DNA of 43,864 nt, taken from an uncultured Oscillospiraceae bacterium. GTDB lineage: Bacteria; Bacillota; Clostridia; Oscillospirales; Oscillospiraceae. The stretch spans positions 1 to 43,864 of the forward strand of contig CAJFPI010000059.1 of the NCBI GenBank assembly GCA_904398675.1. Reading direction: 5' to 3'. Below, one piece after another: positions 1-7,343 of the stretch. Positions within the stretch are counted from its first letter, which is position 1; each line of letters begins with the position of its first letter. Both the position numbers and the translations under genes were made by a program. The notes under the pieces are model-generated. The model saw nothing but the letters and a program-made list of their open reading frames with translations. It did not search any database and had not been told where the DNA came from.

Positions 1-482
1 CTGACGCGGTAGAACACCCGGCGGCAGTCCAGAGCGTCCGGGTCATCCCCGGAGCGTTTCAGCTGGCCGCGGAACCCCGCCTCAAAGGAAATAATGGTAA
101 TGATATGCACCGTCATGCCCAGAAGAGGGATCAGGTGGTTTTGATAGACCAGGCTGCCCATCAGCTGCCAGAAAAGGGCCAGCGCCTCCGCGCCGATGAG
201 GATCATCATGACCATCTCCCGGTTCTGTTTCTTTTTCAGGGCGTCCTCCCGGGCCTTCACCGCCGGGATGTCGGTGTCAGCGGTGTAGTCGTCGTGGAGC
301 AGGTAGTCGGTGGATACGCCAAACAGGCGGCTGAGCTGCACCACATTCTCCGTGTCCGGCATGGCGTTTTCGCTCTCCCATTTGCTGACGGCCTGCCGGG
401 AGATGGGGATGCGCCCGGCCAGCTCCTCCTGGCTCCAGCCCCGCTGCCGCCGCAGCTGCTGAAGCTTTTGTCCGAATGTCAT
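1..482 (-). CDS. XRE-family transcriptional regulator with C-terminal membrane segments, partial
   Basis: The reading frame runs off the left edge, so the C-terminus is missing; about 160 residues are visible. Residues 1-65 form a lambda-Cro/XRE helix-turn-helix: it opens MTFGQKLQQLRRQRGWSQEE and has the recognition-helix signature ISRQAVSKWE followed by the usual FGVSTDYLL. After a charged linker near residues 85-100 come two hydrophobic stretches (MVMMILIGAEALALFW and LLGMTVHIITIISF) that look like membrane helices. The family places a DNA-binding head on a small membrane-attached tail; the ligand is unknown. The ATG at 482 is set by GGAGG about 8 nt upstream. A plausible promoter lies at 517-545. 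Confidence 0.85.
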   Translation of the reverse strand, partial: MTFGQKLQQLRRQRGWSQEELAGRIPISRQAVSKWESENAMPDTENVVQLSRLFGVSTDYLLHDDYTADTDIPAVKAREDALKKKQNREMVMMILIGAEALALFWQLMGSLVYQNHLIPLLGMTVHIITIISFEAGFRGQLKRSGDDPDALDCRRVFYRV

Positions 483-516
483 AGGGGGTTCCTCCTTTTT
501 CGTTTGGGATGGAGAC

Positions 517-545
517 AGCATAGCCCGGGACAGGAAAATCGTCCA
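517..545 (-). promoter_or_regulatory. Predicted sigma-A promoter of the XRE gene
   Basis: On the minus strand there is a -35 TGGACG (545-540), a 17-nt spacer and a -10 TATGCT (522-517), about 35 nt before the XRE start. The -35 lies inside the left arm of the 11-bp inverted repeat described separately, so a protein bound there could block transcription. Prediction only. Confidence 0.4.
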
Positions 546-593
546 CCAGCTTTGGCTTGCAATGGGGCAACCAGAGCTGACATGGACGATTTT
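535..593. repeat. 11-bp inverted repeat upstream of the XRE gene
   Basis: AAAATCGTCCA (535-545) is exactly reverse-complementary to TGGACGATTTT (583-593), with 37 nt between. The left arm covers the predicted -35 of the XRE promoter. It could be a two-site operator for the regulator itself, or a long-loop hairpin; the sequence cannot decide. Confidence 0.4.
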
Positions 594-654
594 TCAGCTG
601 GCAAACGGGGAAATCCAGGGCGGGGCAGGGAAAATTGCAGGGGAGAGCCCCCGC

Positions 655-1281
655 TTAGAGCAGCTCCCCGAAATCCCGGATGAATTGATCACAGACCTCC
701 CGCATGTCGGGAACGGCGTCCTGAAAGACAGGGTCATAGATCCCCACCACCGTCATGCCCGCCGCCTTGGCGGCTTTACAGGAGCGAAGGGAGTCGTCGA
801 AGAGGACGCACTCCCCGGGACGCACCCCCAAAAGCTCCGCCGCCCGACGGAAGATGGCAGGGGAGCTCTTGTCCATTCCCAGTTTTTGGGCGAAGATCAC
901 CTGCTCGAAATAGGGACGCAGCCCCAGGTGGTCCATGGCGGCCTCGCAGTGCTCCGGCACGCAGGCGGTGAACACCGCCATCCGATGCCCCGCCTCCCGG
1001 CAGCGGTCCAGGTACTCCAGCACATGGGGCTTGAGCTCCACCTCGGCGGCATATTTCCCGGCGGCCAGCTCCATCCACTCTGCGATGATCTCCTCGCAGG
1101 ACTCGGGGAGGTTCAGATATTCCTTTGTGAATTTGGCACAGTTGGTCAGGATGGTGTGGGCCACGCCGTCCCGGTATTCCCTGGTATAGGGGGCGCCGCG
1201 CCGGGCCAGGAAGGTCTTGTCCACCTCCACCCAGACATCATTCGAGTCGATCAACGTGCCGTCCAGATCAAAAATCAGCAT
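655..1281 (-). CDS. HAD-superfamily hydrolase (phosphoglycolate phosphatase-like)
   Basis: This 208-residue protein opens with HAD motif I, MLIFDLDGTLIDSND, with nucleophile Asp5 and acid/base Asp7. An all-alpha cap follows (about residues 18-90), then motif II in AVFTAC, motif III Lys in LGMDKSS, and motif IV ECVLFDDS. This is the C1-cap phosphatase arrangement of phosphoglycolate phosphatase and beta-phosphoglucomutase relatives, and the length is normal. The expected reaction is hydrolysis of a small phosphate ester in the cytoplasm; the substrate cannot be read from sequence. The ATG at 1281 is chosen because AAGGAGA sits just upstream. The open frame continues upstream of it but overlaps darA and lacks family similarity there. 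A terminator separates it from darA. Confidence 0.88.
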   Translation of the reverse strand: MLIFDLDGTLIDSNDVWVEVDKTFLARRGAPYTREYRDGVAHTILTNCAKFTKEYLNLPESCEEIIAEWMELAAGKYAAEVELKPHVLEYLDRCREAGHRMAVFTACVPEHCEAAMDHLGLRPYFEQVIFAQKLGMDKSSPAIFRRAAELLGVRPGECVLFDDSLRSCKAAKAAGMTVVGIYDPVFQDAVPDMREVCDQFIRDFGELL

Positions 1282-1363
1282 AGCGTCTCCTTGGCAGAAG
1301 GTTGTGGGATTCTCCCCGTGCAGCCGCGGGTACAGGCGCCTGCGGTAAGGCGGAGAGAAAACG

Positions 1364-1398
1364 GCCCTGCCCGGCAGACCATCTGTGCCGGGCAGGGC
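1364..1398 (-). terminator. Intrinsic terminator after darA
   Basis: A perfect 13-bp stem (1364-1376 with 1386-1398, loop of 9) is followed on the minus strand by CGTTTTC, giving a short U-run. It lies just after the darA stop and before the HAD phosphatase, so the two are probably separate transcripts. Confidence 0.7.
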
Positions 1399-1424
1399 GC
1401 GGCGAAAAGCGGCGTTCCAGAAAC

Positions 1425-1772
1425 TCAATATTTCTCCAGGGAGTCCAGATCCATCACAAACACCGTGGTGCCGCCGGTGTCCACCTGGATGGGAATGGCC
1501 GGAGCGGTGCCGGCGCCGTGGGCGGTGTGGCCGCCGCCGGTCATGGTGTAGACGACCTCCTTGCGGTGGCCGGCACATTCCTTGAGAATCTGCAGCACCA
1601 TCTCCAGCTGCTCGACTTCGACGCCGATCATGATGGTGATATTCTTTTTCCGGAGAAAGCCGCCGCTGGAGCTGAGCTTGGTGACAAAGATATGGTGGGT
1701 GATCAGAGAACTGACAGTGTTGTCGTAGTCGTCCTCCTGCAGAACCGCGATGACCAGCTTTTTCTTCGACAT
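1425..1772 (-). CDS. darA: PII-like cyclic-di-AMP receptor (DarA/PstA family)
   Basis: This 115-residue protein has the layout of the DarA/PstA (YaaQ, DUF970) family: strand MSKKKLVIAVLQ, then the nucleotide-binding stretch TKLSSSGGFLRKKNITIMIG and the later strand VVYTMTGG. In this family TKLxxxGGFLR and the following N-x-T/I-x-MIGV segment line the c-di-AMP pocket of a PII-like trimer. It is a soluble signal receptor whose downstream target is poorly understood. The middle loop is short and the tail has a Gly/Ala-rich insertion (GGGHTAHGAGTAPA). AGGAGGTACCCCT precedes the ATG. It is monocistronic, with a divergent promoter shared with the DMT permease and a terminator behind it. Confidence 0.85.
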   Translation of the reverse strand: MSKKKLVIAVLQEDDYDNTVSSLITHHIFVTKLSSSGGFLRKKNITIMIGVEVEQLEMVLQILKECAGHRKEVVYTMTGGGHTAHGAGTAPAIPIQVDTGGTTVFVMDLDSLEKY

Positions 1773-1891
1773 AGGGGTACCTCCTGTCCAAATAGCATCG
1801 GATGCGTTCGCTCCCGTGATTTAGGATATGGCATCCGGCCTGAAAATCATGCCGGCACCACAGGGCGTCCCGGCGGGCCGGGGGGCAAGAA

Positions 1892-1920
1892 TGGATAGCA
1901 TGAATATTTTTCTATTGCAA
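1892..1920 (-). promoter_or_regulatory. Predicted darA promoter (minus), -35 shared with the permease promoter
   Basis: Reading the minus strand: -35 TTGCAA (1920-1915), 17-nt spacer ending in TGC, and -10 TATCCA (1897-1892), giving an extended -10. The -35 hexamer is its own reverse complement, so the same six base pairs serve the opposite promoter. The implied darA leader is about 110 nt. Confidence 0.45.
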
Positions 1921-1943
1921 ACGCCCCTGCGCTTTGGTAGTAT
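1915..1943 (+). promoter_or_regulatory. Predicted promoter of the DMT permease
   Basis: -35 TTGCAA (1915-1920), a 17-nt spacer ending in TGG, and -10 TAGTAT (1938-1943). This is a good sigma-A promoter with an extended -10 about 43 nt before the start codon. It shares its -35 with the darA promoter. Confidence 0.55.
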
Positions 1944-1985
1944 TTTACCATAAAACCAGTGGTGTTTCAATGACGAGGTGAGCAA

Positions 1986-2876
1986 ATGAACAAAAAACCA
2001 ATCATGCAGCGGCTGGCAAAGCCTATGCTGTTCTCAGCGGCACTGATCTGGGGCAGCTCCTTTTTTATGATGAAGGACAGCCTGGACAGCCTGCCGGTGC
2101 AGTATCTGCTGGCGTTTCGCTTTACCATCGGCACGGTGCTGATGTCTGTGATCTGCTGGAGCCGATGGAAAAAGATGACCTGGGACTATTTGTGGCGGGG
2201 AGCGGTCGTCGGCGCCTGCCTCTATATGGCCTACAACCTGCAGACATATGGCCTGAACCTGACAACGCCGTCGAAAAATGCGTTTTTGACGGCGGTTTAC
2301 TGTGTGATGGTTCCTTTTTTATACTGGCTGGTGGTGCGCGTCCGGCCGGACCGGTATAATATCCTGGCGGCGGTGCTGTGTGTGGCCGGCATCGGCCTTG
2401 TGTCGCTGGAGGGGGACCTCACCGTCAACGCGGGCGACGCGCTGACCCTCTGCGGGGCGGTGTTCTTTGCCGCCCACATTGTGGCAGTGGCCAAGGTGTC
2501 GCCGGGAAAGGATATTTATCTCCTCACTACCTTCCAATTTGCCTTTTTTGCCCTCTACGCGTGGATCGGCGGCGCCTTGACCGAGACCTTCCCCACGGAT
2601 TTTAACGGCGACGTGCTCTTCTCCCTGGCCTATCTCGGCATCATGGCCACTACGGTGGCGCTTTTGTTCCAGAATGTGGGACAGGTGAACAGCGATCCGG
2701 CCTCCGCGGCGGTGATCTTGTCCCTGGAGTCGGTGTTCGGCGTGCTGTTCAGCGTGATTTTCTACGGCGATCCGGTCTCCCCAAAGCTCCTGCTGGGGTT
2801 TGCCCTGATTTTTGTGGCGGTTTTGTGCAGTGAGACAAAGTTTTCCTTTTTGCGGAAAAAAGAGATAAAAAATTGA
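1986..2876 (+). CDS. DMT-superfamily permease (EamA family)
   Basis: This 296-residue, very hydrophobic protein has about ten membrane helices in two EamA repeats. The first opens with the family signature ALIWGSSFFMMKDSLD near residue 18; the second begins around residue 150 (LTLCGAVFFAAHIVAVAK). The C-terminus is short and basic (FSFLRKKEIKN), probably cytoplasmic. EamA/RhaT-type carriers export or exchange metabolites such as amino acids; the substrate cannot be predicted. GAGGTGA precedes the ATG. It is monocistronic, divergent from darA, and ends at a 12-bp hairpin. Confidence 0.9.
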   Translation: MNKKPIMQRLAKPMLFSAALIWGSSFFMMKDSLDSLPVQYLLAFRFTIGTVLMSVICWSRWKKMTWDYLWRGAVVGACLYMAYNLQTYGLNLTTPSKNAFLTAVYCVMVPFLYWLVVRVRPDRYNILAAVLCVAGIGLVSLEGDLTVNAGDALTLCGAVFFAAHIVAVAKVSPGKDIYLLTTFQFAFFALYAWIGGALTETFPTDFNGDVLFSLAYLGIMATTVALLFQNVGQVNSDPASAAVILSLESVFGVLFSVIFYGDPVSPKLLLGFALIFVAVLCSETKFSFLRKKEIKN

Positions 2877-2893
2877 AAGAACTATGCTACACT

Positions 2894-2923
2894 AATGGCG
2901 GAGCCAGCAGCGGCTCCGCCATT
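2894..2923 (+). terminator. Hairpin after the permease, no U-run
   Basis: AATGGCGGAGCC pairs perfectly with GGCTCCGCCATT (12 bp, loop AGCAGC), 17 nt after the permease stop. The following bases are CTCCCCC, not a U-run, so termination may be weak or the hairpin may only protect the 3' end. Confidence 0.5.
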
Positions 2924-3000
2924 CTCCCCCTATCAGTTTCCTGAGGCGGGGGAGACAGCCTGATTTTATGCCGCCAGCGGCGGTGGAATAGAGGATTGAT

Positions 3001-4305
3001 ATGGACCAAAAAAGACTGCGCGTATGCCTGATGAACGACTCATTTCCGCCGGTGATCGACGGTGTTGCCAATGCGACGAAAAATTATGCCCAGGTGATCC
3101 AGGATGAGCTGGGGGAGGCCATCGTGGCCACTCCCCAGTACCCGGACGTGGAGGACCGCTATGCTTTCCCTGTGGTGCGCTACCGCAGCGTGGACACTAC
3201 CAGGCTGATCGGCTACCGGGCGGGCTATCCCTTCAGTGCCAGGACGCTGGCGTCGCTCTCCGACTTCCGGCCCGACATCATCCACTCCCACTGCCCGGTG
3301 ATGAGCAACACCCTGGGCCGCCTTCTGCGGGAGCGGGTGGACGTGCCGCTGGTGTTTACCTATCATACGAAATTCGACGTGGATATCAGCCACGCAGTGG
3401 AAAACAAGCTGATCCGCGCCGCCGCGATCCGGATGCTGGTCAGCAGCATTGAGAGCAGCGACGAGGTCTGGGTGGTCAGCCGCGGCGCGGGGGAAAACCT
3501 GCGGAGCCTGGGCTATCAGGGCGAGTGGCGGGTAATGGCAAACGGGGTGGATTTTCCCCGCGGGCCGGTTCCCAGGGATAAAAGCGGCGCGCTCCGGGCG
3601 CAGCTGGGGATCCCGGCGGGAACGCCGGTATTCCTCTTTGTGGGGCGGATGATGTGGTACAAGGGCGTCCGCATCATTCTGGACGCGCTGGCCATGGCCA
3701 GGCGGGAGCAGTACGACTGCCGCATGGTGTTCGTGGGCGACGGCGCGGAGCGGGAGGAGATGCAGGAGACGGCGGAGCAGCTGGGGATCGGGGATCGGTG
3801 CCTCTTCCCCGGCGCTGTCCGGGACCGGGAGCTTTTGCGGACCTACTTCTCCATGGCGGATCTCTTCCTCTTCCCCAGCTCCTATGATACCAACGGCATT
3901 GTGGTCCGGGAGGCGGCGGCCTGCGGCCTGGGCAGCATCCTGATCCGGGGCTCCTGTGCCGCCGAGGATATTACGGACGGACAAAACGGCATTTTGATCG
4001 AGGAGAATGCCCAAAGCCTCTGGGCGGCGCTGAAACGCCTCTCCCTGGAGCAGATGCACGCCGTGGGAGAGCACGCCCTCCAGGAGATCTACATCTCCTG
4101 GGAGGACAGCGTGCGGCGGGCCTATGACCGCTACCAGGTGGTGATCGACCAGTACCGCCAGGGGCACACCACCCGCCATTTTGAGTGGAGCGACGATTTT
4201 TTGAGCTTTATGTGCTACATCTGCCGCAGCATTGCCTACGCCCGCACCGTCCGGGACCGGGGGATGCGCCGCCTGGGGCTGCGTCGGGACAGGCCGGAGG
4301 AGTAG
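3001..4305 (+). CDS. Glycosyltransferase family 4 (diacylglycerol glucosyltransferase-like)
   Basis: This 434-residue protein has the two-Rossmann GT-B fold. The acceptor half starts RVCLMNDSFPPVIDGVANAT, containing the FPPxxGGxA-type loop of GT4 enzymes, and includes IIHSHCPVMS and FTYHTKFD. The donor half has FLFVGRMMWYKG and the nucleotide-sugar end SSYDTNGIVVREAAACGLGS. The usual E-x7-E motif is D-x7-E here, a conservative change. Similar proteins make glycolipids or exopolysaccharide from UDP-sugars at the inner membrane face. A 60-residue basic tail after about residue 375 may bind the membrane. AGAGGA precedes the ATG. The TagA-type gene downstream has its own promoter, so the cell-surface link is contextual. 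A hairpin without a U-run follows the stop. Confidence 0.87.
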   Translation: MDQKRLRVCLMNDSFPPVIDGVANATKNYAQVIQDELGEAIVATPQYPDVEDRYAFPVVRYRSVDTTRLIGYRAGYPFSARTLASLSDFRPDIIHSHCPVMSNTLGRLLRERVDVPLVFTYHTKFDVDISHAVENKLIRAAAIRMLVSSIESSDEVWVVSRGAGENLRSLGYQGEWRVMANGVDFPRGPVPRDKSGALRAQLGIPAGTPVFLFVGRMMWYKGVRIILDALAMARREQYDCRMVFVGDGAEREEMQETAEQLGIGDRCLFPGAVRDRELLRTYFSMADLFLFPSSYDTNGIVVREAAACGLGSILIRGSCAAEDITDGQNGILIEENAQSLWAALKRLSLEQMHAVGEHALQEIYISWEDSVRRAYDRYQVVIDQYRQGHTTRHFEWSDDFLSFMCYICRSIAYARTVRDRGMRRLGLRRDRPEE

Positions 4306-4327
4306 GCACGGCGGAAGCCGCCGTGCC
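4305..4327 (+). terminator. Hairpin directly after the GT4 stop, no U-run
   Basis: A perfect 10-bp stem (4305-4314 with 4318-4327, loop AAG) begins at the last base of the stop codon. No U-run follows, as after the permease at 2894-2923. Confidence 0.45.
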
Positions 4328-4387
4328 GGACAGGAGCAGGCCGGGCTTTGTTTTCAAAAGGTTTACAGGGATGGGCGGCGAAGGACA

Positions 4388-4416
4388 TGGACAAACGCCG
4401 TGTTTCATGCTATAAT
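4388..4416 (+). promoter_or_regulatory. Predicted promoter of the TagA-type gene and tmk
   Basis: -35 TGGACA (4388-4393), a 17-nt spacer ending in TGC, and a consensus -10 TATAAT (4411-4416). It is one of the strongest promoters in the window, about 38 nt before the start codon. Confidence 0.7.
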
Positions 4417-4453
4417 AACCAAATTAGTGAAAACAGACAAAAGGAGCGGTTCC

Positions 4454-5173
4454 ATGCGGATCGATGTGCTGGGCGTGGGCTTTGACAATATCACCATGGA
4501 GCAGGCGGTGGCCGAGGGGCTGCGCCTGTCCAAAACGGAGGGCGCCCATATGGTGGTGACGCCCAACCCCGAGATCGTGGAGCTGTGCCGGGAGGATCCG
4601 GCACTGCGGGATCTGGTCAACGGGGCGGACCTGGTGCTGGCAGACGGCATCGGCATCCTCTACGGGGCAAAGCTGCTGGGGACGCCTCTGCGCCAGCGGC
4701 TGCCGGGAATTGAATTTGCCCAGGCGCTGATGGCGGCCCTGGCAGGGAACGGGGGAAAGCTCTTCCTCCTGGGGGCAAAGCCGGGCGTGGCCGAAGAGGC
4801 GGCGCGGCGGCTCTGCGCGGCCTATCCCGGCCTCCAGATTGTCGGGACGCACGACGGGTATTTTACCGACGATGCCCCTGTGACAGAGGCGATCCGGGGG
4901 AGCGGCGCGGAGGTGGTCTTTGTGTGCCTGGGCGCGCCGAAACAGGAGAAATGGATCGCGGCCCACGGCGCGGAGACCGGCGCCCACCTGCTGGTGGGCC
5001 TGGGCGGCTGCCTGGACGTATTCTCCGGCAATGTCAAGCGGGCGCCCGTGGCTTTTCAGAAACTGGGCCTTGAGTGGCTGCACCGGCTTTTGAAGGACCC
5101 CCGCCGGATCGGGCGGATGATGAAACTGCCCCTCTTTATGGCCCATGTGGCAGGGGAGAAACGAGGAAAATGA
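4454..5173 (+). CDS. WecB/TagA/CpsF-family glycosyltransferase (GT26)
   Basis: This 239-residue protein matches the usual length of the family. Thr36 in MVVTPNPEIV and Asp64 in DLVLADGIG correspond to the catalytic-site Thr and Asp of TagA. The donor side shows LFLLGAKPGVAEEAA and VFVCLGAPKQEKWI. TagA adds ManNAc to the lipid-linked GlcNAc of wall teichoic acid linkage units; relatives make other surface polymers, so the product here is uncertain. The C-terminal part (LEWLHRLLKDPRRIGRMMK) is the membrane-peripheral tail that controls activity in TagA. AAGGAG lies upstream of the ATG. The stop overlaps the tmk start (ATGA), so the genes are translationally coupled. Confidence 0.9.
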   Translation: MRIDVLGVGFDNITMEQAVAEGLRLSKTEGAHMVVTPNPEIVELCREDPALRDLVNGADLVLADGIGILYGAKLLGTPLRQRLPGIEFAQALMAALAGNGGKLFLLGAKPGVAEEAARRLCAAYPGLQIVGTHDGYFTDDAPVTEAIRGSGAEVVFVCLGAPKQEKWIAAHGAETGAHLLVGLGGCLDVFSGNVKRAPVAFQKLGLEWLHRLLKDPRRIGRMMKLPLFMAHVAGEKRGK

Positions 5174-5835
5174 GCGGAAAGCTGATTGTATTTGAGGGCG
5201 TGGACGGGGCGGGAAAGGCCACGCAGACCCATCGCCTGGTTCAGCGGCTGGAGCAGGCGGGATACCCCGTCCGGCAGCTGACGTTCCCCCGCTATAAGGA
5301 GGACTCCTCCATGCTGGTGCGGATGTATCTGCGGGGGGATTTCGGCAAAAATCCGGGGGATGTGAACCCGTATGCCGCCTCCACCTTCTACGCAGTGGAC
5401 CGCTATGCGTCTTATAAGCAGGACTGGGGGGCATACTACGAGGCGGGCGGCCTTCTGGTCACCGACCGGTACACCACCTCCAACGCTGTCCACCAGGGGG
5501 CAAAGCTGCCGGCGGCGGAGCGGGAGGCATTTTTGGACTGGCTGTTCTCCTTTGAGTACGGGCTCATGGGCCTCCCGAAGCCGGATCTGGTGCTGTATCT
5601 GGACCTGCCGGCGGAACTTTCCGCCGCTCTCCGCCGTCAAAGAGAGCAGAGCACCGGACGCAGCGCAGATATCCACGAGGCGGACGAGGCCTATCTCCGG
5701 GCCTGCTGTGAAAATGCCCGGGCGGTGGCGGACGATGCCGGATGGACCAGGATCGACTGTGCCGACTGCGGCCGGATCCGCCCGGTGGAGGAGATCCATG
5801 AGATGGTCTGGCGGCAAGTGTCGCCTCTGCTGTAA
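5170..5835 (+). CDS. tmk: Thymidylate kinase-like nucleoside monophosphate kinase
   Basis: This 221-residue protein opens MSGKLIVFEGVDGAGKATQT, the dTMP-kinase P-loop, and contains the DR motif LLVTDRYTTSNAVHQG and the nucleotide-binding DLVLYLDLP. dTMP kinases phosphorylate dTMP to dTDP for DNA synthesis. The P-loop reads GKA where most kinases have GKS or GKT, and residues 40-80 (RYKEDSSMLVRMYLRGDF, NPYAASTFYAVDRYASYK) resemble a divergent clostridial subgroup rather than textbook Tmk. The start is the ATG overlapping the previous stop. No holB-like gene follows, unlike many Firmicutes. The substrate is probably dTMP but not proven. Confidence 0.85.
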   Translation: MSGKLIVFEGVDGAGKATQTHRLVQRLEQAGYPVRQLTFPRYKEDSSMLVRMYLRGDFGKNPGDVNPYAASTFYAVDRYASYKQDWGAYYEAGGLLVTDRYTTSNAVHQGAKLPAAEREAFLDWLFSFEYGLMGLPKPDLVLYLDLPAELSAALRRQREQSTGRSADIHEADEAYLRACCENARAVADDAGWTRIDCADCGRIRPVEEIHEMVWRQVSPLL

Positions 5836-5842
5836 CAGAAAA

Positions 5843-5863
5843 GGGACGCCGCGGCGGCGCCCC
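5843..5863 (-). terminator. Terminator of the Cys-rich mini-gene
   Basis: In minus-strand RNA a 9-bp stem with one G-U pair and a 3-nt loop is followed by CTTTTCTG. In plus-strand RNA the same pair would be an A-C mismatch and no U-run follows, so the terminator is oriented for the minus gene. It lies just past the tmk stop. Confidence 0.5.
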
Positions 5864-5889
5864 CCTCTGTCCTGAACGCAGTCCCCTGC

Positions 5890-6015
5890 TCAGCAGCAGC
5901 TGTCATTTTGGCAGTCGCAGCCGTTTCGGCCCATGCCAAAGCCGTTTCCACAGCAGCAGCATACAAGCAGGAGGATCAGGATGATCCACAGGCAGCTGTT
6001 GTCATTGTTCCACAT
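5890..6015 (-). CDS. Cysteine-rich membrane mini-protein (41 aa)
   Basis: This small frame reads MWNNDNSCLWIILILLLVCC, then CCGNGFGMGRNGCDCQND, then SCC. It has 9 cysteines (8, 19-22, 33, 35, 40, 41), a hydrophobic helix at residues 9-18 and a Gly/Asn/Cys tail. GAGGTGA stands 7 nt before the ATG and a minus-oriented terminator follows, so it is very likely a real gene. Short proteins of the form W-N-N-D-N-S-C-L-W-I-I plus Cys/Gly tail are widespread in Clostridia and have been named chorion-type high-cysteine proteins by automatic annotation. No function is known. The Cys pairs could bind metal or form disulfides at the envelope. It is divergent from mltG. Confidence 0.8.
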   Translation of the reverse strand: MWNNDNSCLWIILILLLVCCCCGNGFGMGRNGCDCQNDSCC

Positions 6016-6188
6016 CTCGTTGTCACCTCACTTTTCCGCTCTATTGCAGTTTATGTGGGGCGGGACGGCTTTGGAACCTGACCGGCCCTGTTTTTTCCCC
6101 GATGGAGGGGGAGACATTCCATAAAACCCCAGAGTTTCGCCCAGGAGGCTCTGGACAGGCATTCCCAGGAAAGGAACGGTGATACCTC

Positions 6189-7343
6189 ATGCAGGATGAT
6201 CGCTATAATACCACCGGATGGGACCGGGAGCAGGTCCGCCAGCAGTCGGAGCAGCGCCGCGCCGCTGCCTCGCAGTCCCGGCCGGGGGGAAAGAAACGGC
6301 GCCAGCGGAGCCGGGCAGTCAATATTCTGCTGTATATCGTCTTTGTGGTGGCGGCCTCGGCGGTTGTGGCCGGCGTGGGCTGGCTGCTGGCAAACGACCT
6401 GTGCGCGCTGAACAAGCCCTATGTGGAGGCCCAGATCGAGGTCACGACAGAGGATACCATCGGCACTGTAGCCAACAAGCTCAAGGACGCGGGGCTCATT
6501 GAGTACAAATGGTTCTTCCGCCTGTTCTGCGCCATTGCGAATGCAGATGAGAAGATCGGCGCGGGGACCTATACCCTCGACACCAATATGGATTACCGCG
6601 CGTTGATCACCGGCATGGTCAGCTCCAGCGGCGGAAACCTGCAGACCAACACAGTGTGGGTCACCATACCGGAGGGCTACACTGTTCAGCAGACCATCGA
6701 GCTCCTGGCGGAAAAGGGGGTCAGCGATCTGGAGGATCTGGAGGATGCGGCCAAAAACCATGTCTATGACGAGTACGACTTTGTGGACAATGAGAATCTG
6801 GGCGACATCAGCCGCCTGGAGGGCTACCTCTTCCCCAACACCTATGAGTTCTATATCGGAGAGGACGCCGTCAGCGCCTTGAACCGGCTGCTCTCGGAGT
6901 TCAACCGGCAGATGGACACGGAGATGATGGAGCTGGTGGAAAATTCCGGCTATTCCCTGGATGAGATCATCACCATCGCATCCCTCATTGAAAAGGAGAC
7001 CGACGGCACGGACCGGAACCTCATCTCCTCGGTGATCTACAACCGGATGAACAACCCCTCCTATGAGACGGGGGGCCTTCTGCAGATCGACGCGTCTCTT
7101 ATCTATGCCACCGGGCGCAGCGAGATCACCCAGGAGGATCTGACGCTGGACAGCCCCTATAACCTCTATACCCACCAGGGCCTGCCGCCCACGCCCATTG
7201 CCAACCCGGGCATCGACTCGATCTCCGCGGCCCTCCTGCCGGCGGATACCAACTACTATTACTATGTCCTGGGCAGCGATGGAAAGCACATCTTCAGCGA
7301 GACCTATGCCGAGCACCAGCAGGTGATCGCCAGCCTTGGATGA
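6189..7343 (+). CDS. mltG: Endolytic transglycosylase MltG (YceG-like)
   Basis: This 384-residue protein has a charged cytoplasmic N-terminus (residues 1-43, rich in Q, R and K), one membrane helix (about 44-68, NILLYIVFVVAASAVVAGVG), a LysM-like part near residues 85-165 and the YceG catalytic domain. The catalytic Glu is probably Glu268 in IASLIEKETDG. The end-motif YNLYTHQGLPPTPIANPG is typical of the family. MltG cuts nascent glycan strands outside the membrane and sets glycan length. Length is normal. GGTGAT and AAAGGA lie upstream of the ATG. Its stop overlaps the start of the U32 gene by 4 nt. Confidence 0.93.
   Translation: MQDDRYNTTGWDREQVRQQSEQRRAAASQSRPGGKKRRQRSRAVNILLYIVFVVAASAVVAGVGWLLANDLCALNKPYVEAQIEVTTEDTIGTVANKLKDAGLIEYKWFFRLFCAIANADEKIGAGTYTLDTNMDYRALITGMVSSSGGNLQTNTVWVTIPEGYTVQQTIELLAEKGVSDLEDLEDAAKNHVYDEYDFVDNENLGDISRLEGYLFPNTYEFYIGEDAVSALNRLLSEFNRQMDTEMMELVENSGYSLDEIITIASLIEKETDGTDRNLISSVIYNRMNNPSYETGGLLQIDASLIYATGRSEITQEDLTLDSPYNLYTHQGLPPTPIANPGIDSISAALLPADTNYYYYVLGSDGKHIFSETYAEHQQVIASLG

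Noticed and set aside
3040..4179. A 379-residue minus-strand frame opposite the GT4 gene
   Set aside because: Antisense shadow; no ribosome site and no motif, while the plus strand has a complete GT-B fold.
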